A stretch of DNA of 64,000 nucleotides. Source: Microcystis wesenbergii NRERC-220 (GTDB lineage Bacteria > Cyanobacteriota > Cyanobacteriia > Cyanobacteriales > Microcystaceae). The stretch lies in the NCBI RefSeq assembly GCF_032027425.1, contig NZ_JAVSJA010000001.1:2121501-2185500 (forward strand). Reading direction: 5' to 3'. The translations under genes and the position numbers were made by a program. Each line of letters starts with the position of its first letter. The first letter of the stretch is position 1. Under the pieces are notes generated by a model. The model worked only from the letters and a program-made list of their open reading frames with translations. It had not been told where the DNA came from and searched no databases. Positions 34,763 to 44,504 of this stretch are shown here, one piece after another.

Positions 34763-35028
34763 AAAAAGCATTTTGGTCGGGCAAAAAGGTCTTTATTACT
34801 GGTCATACTGGCTTTAAGGGGTCTTGGCGGGCTTTTTGGTTACTCCATTTGGGGGCAGAGGTAAAAGGCCTCAGTTTAGCTCCCAATACCACCCCCGCTT
34901 TATTTGACCAGTTAGACTTAGCCCGGAATCTGAGTCACCATCTAGGGGATATTCGAGAGGCTGAGTTAGTGACTCGTTTAATCGCTTCATGGCGACCGGA
35001 TGTAATCTTTCATTTAGCGGCGCAATGA
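34747..35028 (+). pseudogene. rfbG 5' fragment, copy 3 (open frame)
   Basis: This is a 93-codon open frame equal to the start of RfbG: the nucleotide-binding GKKVFITGHTGFKGSW and the region to FHLAAQ. Unlike copies 1 and 2 it lacks the early TAG, so a truncated Rossmann half could be made. It ends at the cassette junction without the catalytic domain. Confidence 0.9.
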
Positions 35029-35052
35029 GCGTCTTATACCGAACTCAAGTCA

Positions 35053-36423
35053 TTGACAGATAGTCAATCCTTTAATAGCAGCAGGCACAAAGTGGACATA
35101 GTAAATTCAATACATCTCCAGATTAGGAAAATGCTCAAACAGCAATCAAAAATTGATGGCAGATTTTTGGTAATTGCTGCACTCTTAGGATATTTTGGGT
35201 TATTGTATCTAGCTAATTTTTTTGTTCCCTATCACAAGTTTTGGAGGAAACTGGGGGTTCCAGCGGCTAAAAACACTTTTATGGATCTTGGATACGTATT
35301 AGGTGCTTTTGATTGTGATCGATTGACTGGCGAAGTTTCCCTAACAAATAATTCCTGCTTCAATCAAATAGCTTATCCTAGTAGTTGGTCTTTATTAACT
35401 TGGCTGGGGTTAGAGCAGCGTGATACTATATTTTTAGGAGTTTTATTTGCTTTAATCTTTTATGTTGTCACTTTAATGATCATTGGCAGATTAAATTATC
35501 AAGAAGCTGTAGTTTACACCCTAATTTTATGCTCACCACCGGTAATGCTTTTAGTCGAACGTGGCAACGTAGATATTGTTATCTATTCTTGGCTTGGTGT
35601 CGGACTAATGATAATTAAGAATAGCCGAGCATTAATTTTTAGGTTGTGTGCCTATTTGTTAATATTTTTTTGGGGAGTTATTAAACTATTTCCAATTTTC
35701 GGTCTGGCAGTAATTATTAAAGAAAAAAGAAATATATTTCTGTTCTTGTTGGCTATTTTTACCACTGCTTTTATTACTTATTTTCTGGCTAGTATAGGGG
35801 AGATGAAAACTATCTCACAAGCATTTGATGTTGAGAGTGTTTGGTTTCGTTTTGGACATCAATCCCTCTTTTTAAAAGTCAAAACTTTGCTATTAAATCT
35901 TTCTTTATCTACTGGCGGCGAAACTGATATTAAAAAGACGCTCAGATATATGATGTATATAATTATGAGTTTATTGACGCTGTTAATCTTGACCAGAGTT
36001 TTATTGTCGAAATTTAAAATTTTTCGAGAATGGCTTAGTTCGGATTTTGTCTCAACAGATTCGGGCAAATCTTTAGATAAAAGTCAATATATTGATTATT
36101 TCCGTCTGGCAGCAGGCATTTATTTAGGAAATTATCTGGTTATTGGCCTTGTTATGGATTACAAATTAACTTTTCTAATCTTTGCCCTTCCTCAAATCTT
36201 GGATTGGATTAAGCAAGAAAATCAGTTAAGCTTGTCTTCCAGTATGGCTTTAGTCGCTATAGTGGGAACCTTTTACGCGAGTCCATTCTTACATCCTTGG
36301 GCAATTGATGAAATTATCAATTTGCTCTTATTTGCCAATTTATTATACATTTCACTTCTCTCTATGCCTGAATGGCTAAAAAGTTTAGTCCATAAGAGAT
36401 TGTCTGGCAAATTTTCTGGATAA
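35053..36423 (+). CDS. Polytopic membrane protein, GT87/DUF2029-like, copy 3
   Basis: This encodes the same 456-residue protein as 30887-32257, residue for residue. The two enclosing units have exactly the same 2002-bp period. The GT87-like features are those of copy 1: about nine to ten helices, LLVERGNVDIV at about 166, and a KLFPIFG motif. The identity points to a very recent duplication or gene conversion that skipped the middle unit. Confidence 0.75.
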   Translation: MTDSQSFNSSRHKVDIVNSIHLQIRKMLKQQSKIDGRFLVIAALLGYFGLLYLANFFVPYHKFWRKLGVPAAKNTFMDLGYVLGAFDCDRLTGEVSLTNNSCFNQIAYPSSWSLLTWLGLEQRDTIFLGVLFALIFYVVTLMIIGRLNYQEAVVYTLILCSPPVMLLVERGNVDIVIYSWLGVGLMIIKNSRALIFRLCAYLLIFFWGVIKLFPIFGLAVIIKEKRNIFLFLLAIFTTAFITYFLASIGEMKTISQAFDVESVWFRFGHQSLFLKVKTLLLNLSLSTGGETDIKKTLRYMMYIIMSLLTLLILTRVLLSKFKIFREWLSSDFVSTDSGKSLDKSQYIDYFRLAAGIYLGNYLVIGLVMDYKLTFLIFALPQILDWIKQENQLSLSSSMALVAIVGTFYASPFLHPWAIDEIINLLLFANLLYISLLSMPEWLKSLVHKRLSGKFSG

Positions 36424-36670
36424 AAGTTTAACCACAGGCTAATATATAGCAAAACTAAATGAATTGTCAAATCCCCTTAACCAATTGACATCCTCCGTCA
36501 AGTTCATGTATAGTAGCTCCCAAAGAGTTAGGGTGATGGGTTTAAGCCTTCACAAAGACTCTTTTCGGCGATTACTTGCAGAAAGCCGTTGAAATTAACT
36601 GAAAACCCGGTATAGCGAGTCTATTTGACTTGTGAACAATCGTAGCTCCCCTCTCCTTCTGGGATGAGCC
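36424..36670 (+). repeat. 247-bp cassette tail, copy 3
   Basis: This appears identical to the tail at 32258-32504. It leads directly into the rfbF 3' fragment preceding the intact rfbG. Confidence 0.8.
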
Positions 36671-36764
36671 TGATGGGTTTTGGCAGTGTATGGATACTTA
36701 TCGAGAAATGGAAATGCTCAATCACCTTGATGACACTGGACAAGCTAGATGGAAAATATGGTAA
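36671..36764 (+). pseudogene. rfbF 3' fragment, copy 3
   Basis: These last ~31 codons of rfbF precede the intact rfbG with the ancestral 16-bp overlap. They are the scar of the tandem duplication: the native rfbF-rfbG junction sits here, 6.1 kb from the full rfbF. Confidence 0.92.
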
Positions 36765-37867
36765 AGAAAGCATTTTGGCCGGGCAAAAAGGTCTTTATTA
36801 CTGGTCATACGGGCTTTAAGGGGTCTTGGCTGGCGTTTTGGTTACTCCATCTAGGGGCAGAGGTAAAAGGCCTCAGTTTAGCTCCCAATACCACCCCCGC
36901 CTTATTTGAGCAATTAGACTTAGCTCAAAACCTGAGTCATCATATAGGAGATATTCGAGAGCCTGAGTTAGTGACTCGTTTAATCGCTTCATGGCAACCG
37001 GATGTAGTCTTTCATTTAGCAGCACAACCTTTAGTGCGGCTTTCTTATCTGGAGTCGGTGGAAACGTGGAACACAAATGTGATGGGGACTATTCACGTTT
37101 TAGAGGCCCTCAAAAGCCTGACTCATCCCTGTGCCGCCGTGTTTATTACTAGCGATAAGTGCTATGAGAATCGGGAATGGGTCTATGGTTATCGGGAAAA
37201 TGACCCCTTGGGGGGTTACGATCCCTATAGTTCTAGCAAAGCGGGGGCGGAATTGGCGATCGCATCTTGGCGAAATTCCTTCTTTAAAACCCCTCAAACC
37301 CCCATCGGCATTGCCAGCGCCAGGGCAGGAAATGTCATCGGAGGCGGAGATTGGTCTCTAGACCGGATTGTACCCGATGCAATGCGGGCCTTGATGAAGT
37401 CCGAAGCGATTCCGGTGCGGAACCCTCTAGCGACTCGTCCTTGGCAGCACGTTTTAGAGCCTTTGGGTGGCTATTTACGGTTAGCTGAGTCTATTTATGA
37501 GCAGTTGATGACGGCTAATTGGCAGCAAGACAGCCGGGGGTTATATGGGGCGTTTAATTTCGGTCCGGCTCTAGCCTCTAATCGCCCAGTTAAAGAGTTA
37601 GTTGAGTCTATCTTACAACTTTGGCCGGGGACTTGGCTCGATCAAAGTGATCCGAATGCTGTTCATGAGGCTAAATTGCTTAATCTAGTCACAGATAAGG
37701 CTTTCCATACCCTAAAATGGCAACCCGTCTGGGATTTTCGGCAAACCCTCAAGGAAACCGTGACATGGTATTATCAAGCGGCTCAAATAGACTCTGAAGA
37801 TAAAGCACAATTCCAAGACCTTACTCGCCAACAAATCGAATATTATCAAAGTTGTTTGATCGATTAG
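36749..37867 (+). CDS. rfbG: CDP-glucose 4,6-dehydratase
   Basis: This converts CDP-glucose to CDP-4-keto-6-deoxyglucose. It is a 372-residue extended SDR protein. The NAD-binding FITGHTGFKGSWLAFWL lies at 16-32, the active-site TSDKCYEN at about 132-139, and the YxxxK pair in GGYDPYSSSKAGAEL at about 155-169. RAGNVIGGGDWSLDRIVPD and TRPWQHVLEPLGGY are diagnostic of this enzyme. It is the only intact rfbG in the window. Three truncated copies lie upstream. rfbH follows after 74 bp. Confidence 0.96.
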   Translation: MENMVKKAFWPGKKVFITGHTGFKGSWLAFWLLHLGAEVKGLSLAPNTTPALFEQLDLAQNLSHHIGDIREPELVTRLIASWQPDVVFHLAAQPLVRLSYLESVETWNTNVMGTIHVLEALKSLTHPCAAVFITSDKCYENREWVYGYRENDPLGGYDPYSSSKAGAELAIASWRNSFFKTPQTPIGIASARAGNVIGGGDWSLDRIVPDAMRALMKSEAIPVRNPLATRPWQHVLEPLGGYLRLAESIYEQLMTANWQQDSRGLYGAFNFGPALASNRPVKELVESILQLWPGTWLDQSDPNAVHEAKLLNLVTDKAFHTLKWQPVWDFRQTLKETVTWYYQAAQIDSEDKAQFQDLTRQQIEYYQSCLID

Positions 37868-37941
37868 CGAACTCAAGGCTGATAATGGTCTAAATTAAGT
37901 AATAATTAAGTTCAAATTTCTCCCCTGAAAGGAAATTAACC

Positions 37942-39282
37942 ATGACTCAATCTATTTCTCCCCCCAATACAAATACTGAAGCAGAACTGCGAGAGCAAGT
38001 CTTTCAAGCAGTACAAGAATATTATAAGCACAAATTTCAACCCCGGGCTTTTGTGGCGGGGCAGACCTATATTCCGGCATCGGGTAAGGTATTTGATGAG
38101 CAAGAATTAGTCAAATTAGTGGATTCTTCCCTAGATTTCTGGTTAACGACGGGCAGATATGCAGCAGAATTTGAGGAACGTTTTGCCCAGTGGATGGGGG
38201 TAAAACATTGTTTATTAGTCAATTCTGGCTCTTCGGCCAATTTAGTGGCTTTAAGTGCCTTAACTTCCCCTAAACTGGGGGAAAAACAACTTAAACCGGG
38301 GGATGAAGTCATTACCGTCGCCGCAGGTTTCCCGACTACAGTTAACCCCATCTTTCAAAATCAGCTAATTCCCGTCTTTTTAGACGTTAAATTACCCGGT
38401 TATGACCTCGACATCGAGCAGCTGGAATCGGCCTTGTCAGAGAAGACTAAAGCGATTATGATCGCTCATACCTTGGGAAATCCCTTTAATTTAGAAGCGG
38501 TGATGGCTTTTGCCGAAAAACATGACCTCTGGGTAGTTGAGGATAACTGTGACGCGGTGGGAAGTCTCTATAAAGGGCAAAAAACCGGCACCTTTGGGCA
38601 TTTAGCAACGGTTAGCTTTTATCCCGCTCATCACATGACTATGGGAGAAGGGGGCGCGGTTTTAACCAGCGATACCCGCTTGAAAAAGATTGTCGAGTCA
38701 TTCCGTGACTGGGGCAGAGATTGTTGGTGTCCTCCGGGGGTAGATAATACCTGTAATAAGCGCTTCGGTTGGCAGTTAGGAGATTTACCCTTCGGTTATG
38801 ACCATAAGTACACCTATTCTCATGTGGGTTATAACCTAAAGATGACGGATATGCAAGCCGCCGTTGGGGTAGCGCAACTGGATAAATTGCCAGGATTTAT
38901 CAAAAAGCGCCGGGAAAATTTCGACTTTTTGCATCAAAAGTTACAGGAGCTTCAAGATGTTTTAATTCTGCCTGAAGCCAGCCCCGATTCTGAACCGAGT
39001 TGGTTCGGGTTTCCGATTTTTGTCAAGGAAAATGCTCCTTTTAGCCGCAATGATTTAGTTAAGCATTTGGAGGAAAAACGCATCGGCACAAGGCTGTTAT
39101 TTGGGGGAAATTTACTGCGACAACCTCTTTATCAAGGGTTAAATTATCGAGTTATTGGGGATTTAAGTAATGCCGATAAAATCATGAGTAGTGTTTTTTG
39201 GCTGGGCATTTATCCTGGATTAACTGAGGAGATGTTAACCTATGTAGCAGCGACTATCCGAGAGTTTTGTCAGGGGCAATAA
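37942..39282 (+). CDS. rfbH: CDP-4-keto-6-deoxyglucose 3-dehydrase (RfbH/DdhC type)
   Basis: This is a 446-residue fold-type I PLP-family protein working with PMP and an iron-sulfur cluster to remove the C3 hydroxyl. The usual PLP lysine is replaced by His in [13 protein letters not shown], the mark of this dehydrase. Cys residues for a [2Fe-2S] cluster are visible in [37 protein letters not shown] is the phosphate-binding region. The reaction needs a ferredoxin-type reductase partner, which I do not see in the window. An AAAGGAAATTAACC leader precedes ATG 37942. Confidence 0.95.
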   Translation: MTQSISPPNTNTEAELREQVFQAVQEYYKHKFQPRAFVAGQTYIPASGKVFDEQELVKLVDSSLDFWLTTGRYAAEFEERFAQWMGVKHCLLVNSGSSANLVALSALTSPKLGEKQLKPGDEVITVAAGFPTTVNPIFQNQLIPVFLDVKLPGYDLDIEQLESALSEKTKAIMIAHTLGNPFNLEAVMAFAEKHDLWVVEDNCDAVGSLYKGQKTGTFGHLATVSFYPAHHMTMGEGGAVLTSDTRLKKIVESFRDWGRDCWCPPGVDNTCNKRFGWQLGDLPFGYDHKYTYSHVGYNLKMTDMQAAVGVAQLDKLPGFIKKRRENFDFLHQKLQELQDVLILPEASPDSEPSWFGFPIFVKENAPFSRNDLVKHLEEKRIGTRLLFGGNLLRQPLYQGLNYRVIGDLSNADKIMSSVFWLGIYPGLTEEMLTYVAATIREFCQGQ

Positions 39283-39368
39283 AATTACCGAACTTTTGGG
39301 ACAAAATTTCCGAGCATGGGGAATCAACCTTAATCCACTGTCAATCCACGTAAAATCTTGAAAAACTC

Positions 39369-39911
39369 ATGAAAATCACTGAGACAAGAATTCCTAAGTG
39401 CTACGAAATTGTCCCCACTATTTTACAAGACAAGCGTGGTCGTTTTGTTAAAACTCTACATCAGGACATTTATGAAAGTCACCAGTTAATTATTCACTTT
39501 GCTGAAGAATATTATTCGGTGTCCAAGAAAAATGTTTTGAGAGGACTACATTTCCAAGTTCCTCCGCAAGATTGCACAAAAATGGTGTATTGTCTCGAAG
39601 GGTCGGTAATAGATGTAGTGGTAGATTTGCGTAAAGGCTCTCCAACATTTGGCGAGTTTGAGTTGTTTAATCTGAGTTCTGAAAATGGTAAAATAATCTA
39701 TATCCCTTCTGGTCTAGCTCATGGTTTTTATGTGACGAGCGAAACAGCAATTATGTTGTATAAGGTATCAACAGTATATTCTCCCAAAGAAGATACAGGA
39801 ATTCTTTGGAATTCCGTAGTAATACCTTGGCCAAATCCAAATCCTATCTTGTCTGAACGAGATCAGAGTTTTCTTCCTTTTTCAGAATTTCGGAGTCCAT
39901 TTGTTTATTGA
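39369..39911 (+). CDS. RmlC-like sugar 3,5-epimerase family protein
   Basis: This 180-residue cupin shows the family motifs DKRGRFVKTLHQDIYE, the base-bearing LRGLHFQVPP (His), VVDLRKGSPTFG (Asp) and the conserved GLAHGFYV. Members epimerise C3/C5 of NDP-4-keto-6-deoxy sugars. Here the likely substrate is a CDP-4-keto sugar from RfbG/RfbH. Lower G+C than the rfb genes suggests separate ancestry. It is co-directional, 86 bp after rfbH. Confidence 0.9.
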   Translation: MKITETRIPKCYEIVPTILQDKRGRFVKTLHQDIYESHQLIIHFAEEYYSVSKKNVLRGLHFQVPPQDCTKMVYCLEGSVIDVVVDLRKGSPTFGEFELFNLSSENGKIIYIPSGLAHGFYVTSETAIMLYKVSTVYSPKEDTGILWNSVVIPWPNPNPILSERDQSFLPFSEFRSPFVY

Positions 39912-39935
39912 GAATCAAAACAATTTAAAGAAAGC

Positions 39936-40871
39936 ATGAAAGTATTAATTACTGGTGCGAGTGGTTTTGTTGGTTCCCATGTAGCAAGGCTTTTAGTAGC
40001 CGAAGGGTGTGAGGTACATGCGCTTGTACGAGAAAGCAGCAACCGATGGCGAATTCAAGATATTCTGCCATCAATGTATTTATGGCAATCCGACTTAGTA
40101 GCATTTGAAAACATGAATGCTTATTTGCAGGAAATCAAGCCTGAATTGTGCATTCACTTAGCTTGGTATGCAGTGCCGGGTAAATACCTAAATTCTCAAG
40201 AAAACCTTGATTCAATTCAGGCGAGCATCAATCTTCTCTCTCAATTAGCCGAACTGGGTTGTAAGCGGTTTGTGGGTATAGGGACTTGTTTTGAGTATGA
40301 TTTAAGTCTGGGATATTTATCTGAATCCAGTTTGACAAAACCCATAACCTTATATGCAGCCACCAAGGTCGCACTTTCCACTATTTTGCAGCAATTTGCC
40401 CAGATAACCGAAATGGAGATAGCTTGGATTCGCCTGTTTTATCAGTATGGACCAATGGAGGATGAGCGACGATTAATCCCTGGGATTATTTCTTCACTGC
40501 TGCGGGATGAAGTGGTGAAAACAACTAAAGGTGAGCAAATTCGAGATTTTCTTCATATTGAGGATGTAGCATCGGCAATTTGGGCAGTTGCTAAGAGCAA
40601 CGTTTCAGGTGTAGTTAATGTTGGTTCTGGTCAACCTGTAACCGTTGGACAAATAGCACTTGAACTTGGTAATTTATTAGGTAAACCTGATTTAATTCAT
40701 CTGGGTGCTTTACCTTACCGTCCCAATGATCCCATGTTTATTTGTGCTAATAATGAGTTGCTGAGAAAAAAGACTGATTGGACACAAAAATATAATTTAA
40801 CGACGGGATTAAAAAATACAATTAAATGGTATAAAGACCATTTAAACATAAACAAAATTGAGGAAATTTAA
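39936..40871 (+). CDS. NAD(P)-dependent nucleotide-sugar epimerase/reductase
   Basis: This 311-residue extended SDR has the Gly-rich GASGFVGSHVARLL (7-20) and the catalytic Tyr/Lys of TLYAATKVA (about 144-152). The C-terminal half carries IRDFLHIEDVA and VVNVGSGQPVT. The position after rfbFGH and the rmlC-like gene suggests a 4-ketoreductase of the abequose/paratose synthase type, finishing a CDP-3,6-dideoxyhexose. The exact stereochemistry cannot be read from sequence. Confidence 0.87.
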   Translation: MKVLITGASGFVGSHVARLLVAEGCEVHALVRESSNRWRIQDILPSMYLWQSDLVAFENMNAYLQEIKPELCIHLAWYAVPGKYLNSQENLDSIQASINLLSQLAELGCKRFVGIGTCFEYDLSLGYLSESSLTKPITLYAATKVALSTILQQFAQITEMEIAWIRLFYQYGPMEDERRLIPGIISSLLRDEVVKTTKGEQIRDFLHIEDVASAIWAVAKSNVSGVVNVGSGQPVTVGQIALELGNLLGKPDLIHLGALPYRPNDPMFICANNELLRKKTDWTQKYNLTTGLKNTIKWYKDHLNINKIEEI

Positions 40872-40872
40872 G

Positions 40873-41814
40873 ATGATTAAAAAATTAATTAGTGTTGTTA
40901 CTCCTTGCTACAATGAACAAGATAATGTTGAGTTTTTATATACTGAGGTCAAAGATATTTTTGCAAGATTAGGAAAATATGAATACGAGCATATTTTTAT
41001 CGATAATGACTCTCAAGATAAAACAGTCAGTATATTAGAGAAAATCTCTCAAAGCGACTCTAGAGTCAAAATTATCATTAACGCTAGGAATTTTGGCTTT
41101 GTTCGTTCTACCTATTACGGCCTCTTACAAGGAACTGGAGATGCGGTTATTTTAGTCTTCGCCGATTGTCAAGATCCTCCCGAACTAATCATCGATTTTT
41201 TAGACAAATGGGAGGAAGGCTATCAAGTTGTTAAAGGAATTAAAAGCTCGAGTCAAGAGAATTCTTTGGTCTATAATATAAGAAGATTTTATTATTTTTT
41301 AGTTAGGACTCTATCAGAAGAGATTGACTTAACTGCTAATTTTACGGGCTTCGGTTTATACGATCACAAAGTGATAGAAGCATTGCGTTTGATCGATGAT
41401 CCTTATCCCTACTTAAAGGGTCTTATTTCAGAAGTCGGTTTTAAGAGTGCTAAAATCGAGTATCATCAGAAAGTCCGAAAACGAGGTAAGAGTAGTTTCA
41501 ATTTTTATCGAATGTACGATCTGGCAATGCTGGGCATCACTACCTATTCTAATTTTCCGCTAAGATTGGCGACAATGATCGGGTTTGCTCTATCTCTAGT
41601 GAGTTTTCTGGTCGGTCTGGGGACTTTGATTTTGAAGCTTCTGTTTTGGAACCTTTTCCCTATAGGGATAGCGGCGATCATTATCGGATTGTTTCTTTTT
41701 TCTTCTGTACAGTTATTTTTTATAGGTATTTTAGGAGAATATATTGGTTTAATAAATAGACGAAGCTTAAAAAGACCTCTAGTGGTAGAGAGAGCGCGAG
41801 TCAACTTTGATTAA
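40873..41814 (+). CDS. GtrB/ArnC-like membrane glycosyltransferase (GT2)
   Basis: This 313-residue protein has a GT-A domain: VVTPCYNEQDNVEFLY at 8-23, DNDSQDKT, and FADCQDPPELI with the metal-binding DxD-like site near 95. Two C-terminal membrane helices follow (about 230-285). Such enzymes load a sugar onto undecaprenyl phosphate for later transfer across the membrane. ATG 40873 is used, one base after the previous stop, with GAGGAAATTT upstream; the frame could extend to a TTG at 40858. It is a paralogue of the protein at 58628. Confidence 0.92.
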   Translation: MIKKLISVVTPCYNEQDNVEFLYTEVKDIFARLGKYEYEHIFIDNDSQDKTVSILEKISQSDSRVKIIINARNFGFVRSTYYGLLQGTGDAVILVFADCQDPPELIIDFLDKWEEGYQVVKGIKSSSQENSLVYNIRRFYYFLVRTLSEEIDLTANFTGFGLYDHKVIEALRLIDDPYPYLKGLISEVGFKSAKIEYHQKVRKRGKSSFNFYRMYDLAMLGITTYSNFPLRLATMIGFALSLVSFLVGLGTLILKLLFWNLFPIGIAAIIIGLFLFSSVQLFFIGILGEYIGLINRRSLKRPLVVERARVNFD

Positions 41815-41886
41815 GAGTTACCTAGGGATGTTCTTTAATCTAAATTGTAAAAGACAATAAATAAAGAGGAAAATAAAATCTATCAA

Positions 41887-44022
41887 ATGAATAAACCTGT
41901 GATTGTTGATCAATGGCTTAAAGGAGTAGGGTCGTTCCTACTTATTTTTATTGATGTAAATTATCTTCTTACCACAAGATTTGGCAGATTGAAAGGAAAT
42001 GAAAGGTATGAAGCAATGTTGTATCTACTGATTATAATTTCAATTGTTGTTTTGCCTATATTCTTGGCTAAAGTTTTGAACTATTTAAGTTCTATTTTAT
42101 CAAAAATAATCAATAATTGGCAAGTCACAAATCAAAGTCGTAATCTTGAGTTTTTAATTTCGTGGGGACTTGGTCTTGTTTTCAACACGATAGCAATTCA
42201 AAAGCTCTTTACCCAAGGAACTGCTGAAAGTCTCAGATTATATATGAAACCTGAGATGTCATACAATTGGCGTCAACTGACAACTTATTTATCAAGCTTG
42301 AATTTTTTGGTGCTAATTCCAGTCGCATTAATCTTAACAATTATTTTCTTTTTTCTCTTACATTTATTTTCCCTTCGTAAATTTTTGAGAACATTATTGA
42401 TTGAGAATATAGTTTTTATCGGAGTTTTAGTGACGTTGACATCAGTTGCTTGGAGTCTGGTTTATAATGATAAATCGAACTACCATTTTAATGCGGTTAT
42501 TTTTCCATTAGCGGCCATTAATAGTGATTCCCCTTTTACCCCACTGGTTTCTGAGGGATTTTCGACTTGGTATGGCGGATATTATCTTTGGTTTGGCCTA
42601 CTATCACGATTAATGGGAAATAGTCTATTGTCTATTAAAATTGTTGTATGTAGTTTGATTGCTCTTCAGATTCTTCTTTACTATTTAATAACTAAGGCTA
42701 TCTACAAAAATCCGTTGCTCAGAATTTTGGTATTTATTAGCTGCCTATTTTGGAGTTATTTTTATGGTAAGGTAGTAAGCCAAGATTTATACTTTCAGTA
42801 TTTTCCTTTAAGAACTTTATTTCCTTGTCTTTTGCTGGTTACTTTGTTGTATATATCGGAAAGAAAATTTTTCGATAAAGTTACTTTTTCTATGGGATTT
42901 TTAACAATTAACTTACAAGATGTGCTTCTAGATTTTATAGTGGCAATGGCTCTATTAAGTAATTTTGATTCTGGTATAATTGTCTTGATTATGTATTTCT
43001 TGATTTACCATTGGAATGAGTTTAAAATAGATGGTTTTAGCGCAAAAAACATGATTAAAAAATTAACGGCATTTAGTATCAATCTTATCATTATCATTTT
43101 CATAATTATTTTTAGTTTTAGAATTATTGCTGGAGAATTTATCAATTTTTATGATTATATAGGTTTTACTTTTAAAGTTGGCTCTGGCTTTCTGGGTTTG
43201 CCTTTTCCAGATAATATATGGATGATATTTATGGTTGTTTACGTTTTTAATATCATACAATCTTTTCAGAGTCCTATTGAGGATAAAAACGCTAAGTATC
43301 GTTTTGTAATTGCCATCTGGGGAATAGTTAGCCTCTTTTATTTTGTCAATAGAAGTCATCCTGGTAATTTGTTAGCTGTATCACTTCCCTTCTTTCTTTC
43401 CTATGGTTGTTTGATTGATTATGCCTTTAGTTCTTATCGAAAAAAAATGTCCGAATCTGAACCAGAATTGATGCAGAATAAAATGGCATTTAGGGAATTT
43501 TTGCCAATCTTGTTGCCCAATTCGTTTGATTTATTAAGACTCTCCCTGGTCAGTGTATTAATCATGCCCTTTATTATTATGTCCCTAATCGCTTCTGTAA
43601 AATTTATCCCCGCAACGATATCCAATTTTACAAGCCCTAAAAGCTATTCGCAAATGTCTGCTGTAGCCAGCTTGTCTGAGAGAGTGGCTACATTAGAAAA
43701 GCAATTAAACCGACCATCAATTCTCCTTTCAGATTCATTTGAATCCTATTATTATCTTCACAAAAACAGAAAAGTCTTGTTCTATCCCGAGACAACTTCT
43801 ATTTTATCTGGGGACAATTCTTTTCAGTCCCGTTTTACTTATGCTCTCAATAAATTTAATCCAATTGTCACCCTATGTCCCATAAATGTACCTATCATAA
43901 AAGAAAATCTTCATGGCACTTTTTTAGAATTACTCTATGAGAATAATTATCAACTTGTAGAGTCAGAGAGAAACATAGATGACCCTATCCTGAAAAATTG
44001 TAAGATTTACATAAAAGATTAG
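41887..44022 (+). CDS. Large polytopic membrane protein, array copy 1 (711 aa)
   Basis: This 711-residue protein has about 12-13 membrane helices up to residue ~580 and a C-terminal ~130-residue soluble part containing ASLSERVATLEKQLNRPS. It has two close homologues in tandem (44505, 47117) and a C-terminal fragment at 60268. It is not confidently assigned. The topology with a periplasmic-type tail resembles GT-C glycosyltransferases of the GtrC/serotype-conversion kind, and the preceding gene is GtrB-like. It could instead be a polymerase. A/T-rich codon use sets it apart from the rfb genes. Confidence 0.75.
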   Translation: MNKPVIVDQWLKGVGSFLLIFIDVNYLLTTRFGRLKGNERYEAMLYLLIIISIVVLPIFLAKVLNYLSSILSKIINNWQVTNQSRNLEFLISWGLGLVFNTIAIQKLFTQGTAESLRLYMKPEMSYNWRQLTTYLSSLNFLVLIPVALILTIIFFFLLHLFSLRKFLRTLLIENIVFIGVLVTLTSVAWSLVYNDKSNYHFNAVIFPLAAINSDSPFTPLVSEGFSTWYGGYYLWFGLLSRLMGNSLLSIKIVVCSLIALQILLYYLITKAIYKNPLLRILVFISCLFWSYFYGKVVSQDLYFQYFPLRTLFPCLLLVTLLYISERKFFDKVTFSMGFLTINLQDVLLDFIVAMALLSNFDSGIIVLIMYFLIYHWNEFKIDGFSAKNMIKKLTAFSINLIIIIFIIIFSFRIIAGEFINFYDYIGFTFKVGSGFLGLPFPDNIWMIFMVVYVFNIIQSFQSPIEDKNAKYRFVIAIWGIVSLFYFVNRSHPGNLLAVSLPFFLSYGCLIDYAFSSYRKKMSESEPELMQNKMAFREFLPILLPNSFDLLRLSLVSVLIMPFIIMSLIASVKFIPATISNFTSPKSYSQMSAVASLSERVATLEKQLNRPSILLSDSFESYYYLHKNRKVLFYPETTSILSGDNSFQSRFTYALNKFNPIVTLCPINVPIIKENLHGTFLELLYENNYQLVESERNIDDPILKNCKIYIKD

Positions 44023-44170
44023 AACTGTAATAGAGTCAGAGAATCTTGACAAAATCATATAGCCTAAAACGAGCCGAGCGCTTGGCTGCACAATTGTGAT
44101 CGCAATTGTATTGACATTGACAATAGTTTATGATAAAAAAGTGGCATCAGTTGTTCACCCCAACCAACCA

Positions 44171-44476
44171 ATGGCTCAAGAAACCCTCCTAATTGCAGCT
44201 AACCCACTAGGGATCAAGCTACCACCGACCCAAGATGAGCTACCTTCTGATGATGGTATTCCCATGGAAACCCAGCGACACGGACTGCAAATGCAGTTAT
44301 TAGTCAGACCTCTCTCCGGGTGGTTAAAAAACCAAGGACGGGAAGCGTTTGTCGGAGGCAATATGTTTGTTTATTTTAGCCCCAATCAAGTGCGTAACGA
44401 GGATTATCGCGGGACTGATGTATTTGTCGTTGTGGACGTGCCTCGAAGAGACCGTCATTTCCCTTACTTTTGTTAA
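44171..44476 (+). pseudogene. Uma2-family 5' fragment, copy 1
   Basis: ATG 44171 begins MAQETLLIAANPLGIKLPPT as in the full genes at 49394 and 60764. After DVFVVVDVPRRD the sequence switches to unrelated HFPYFC and stops. The catalytic PDVVIELLSEST region is missing, so it is inactive. The preceding ~60 bp resemble the 3' end of a Uma2 gene (ACGAGCCGAGCGCTTGGC), a footprint of the recombination. Confidence 0.88.
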
Positions 44477-44504
44477 CTTCAATACTTCAAATTAAATTAG
44501 ATAA

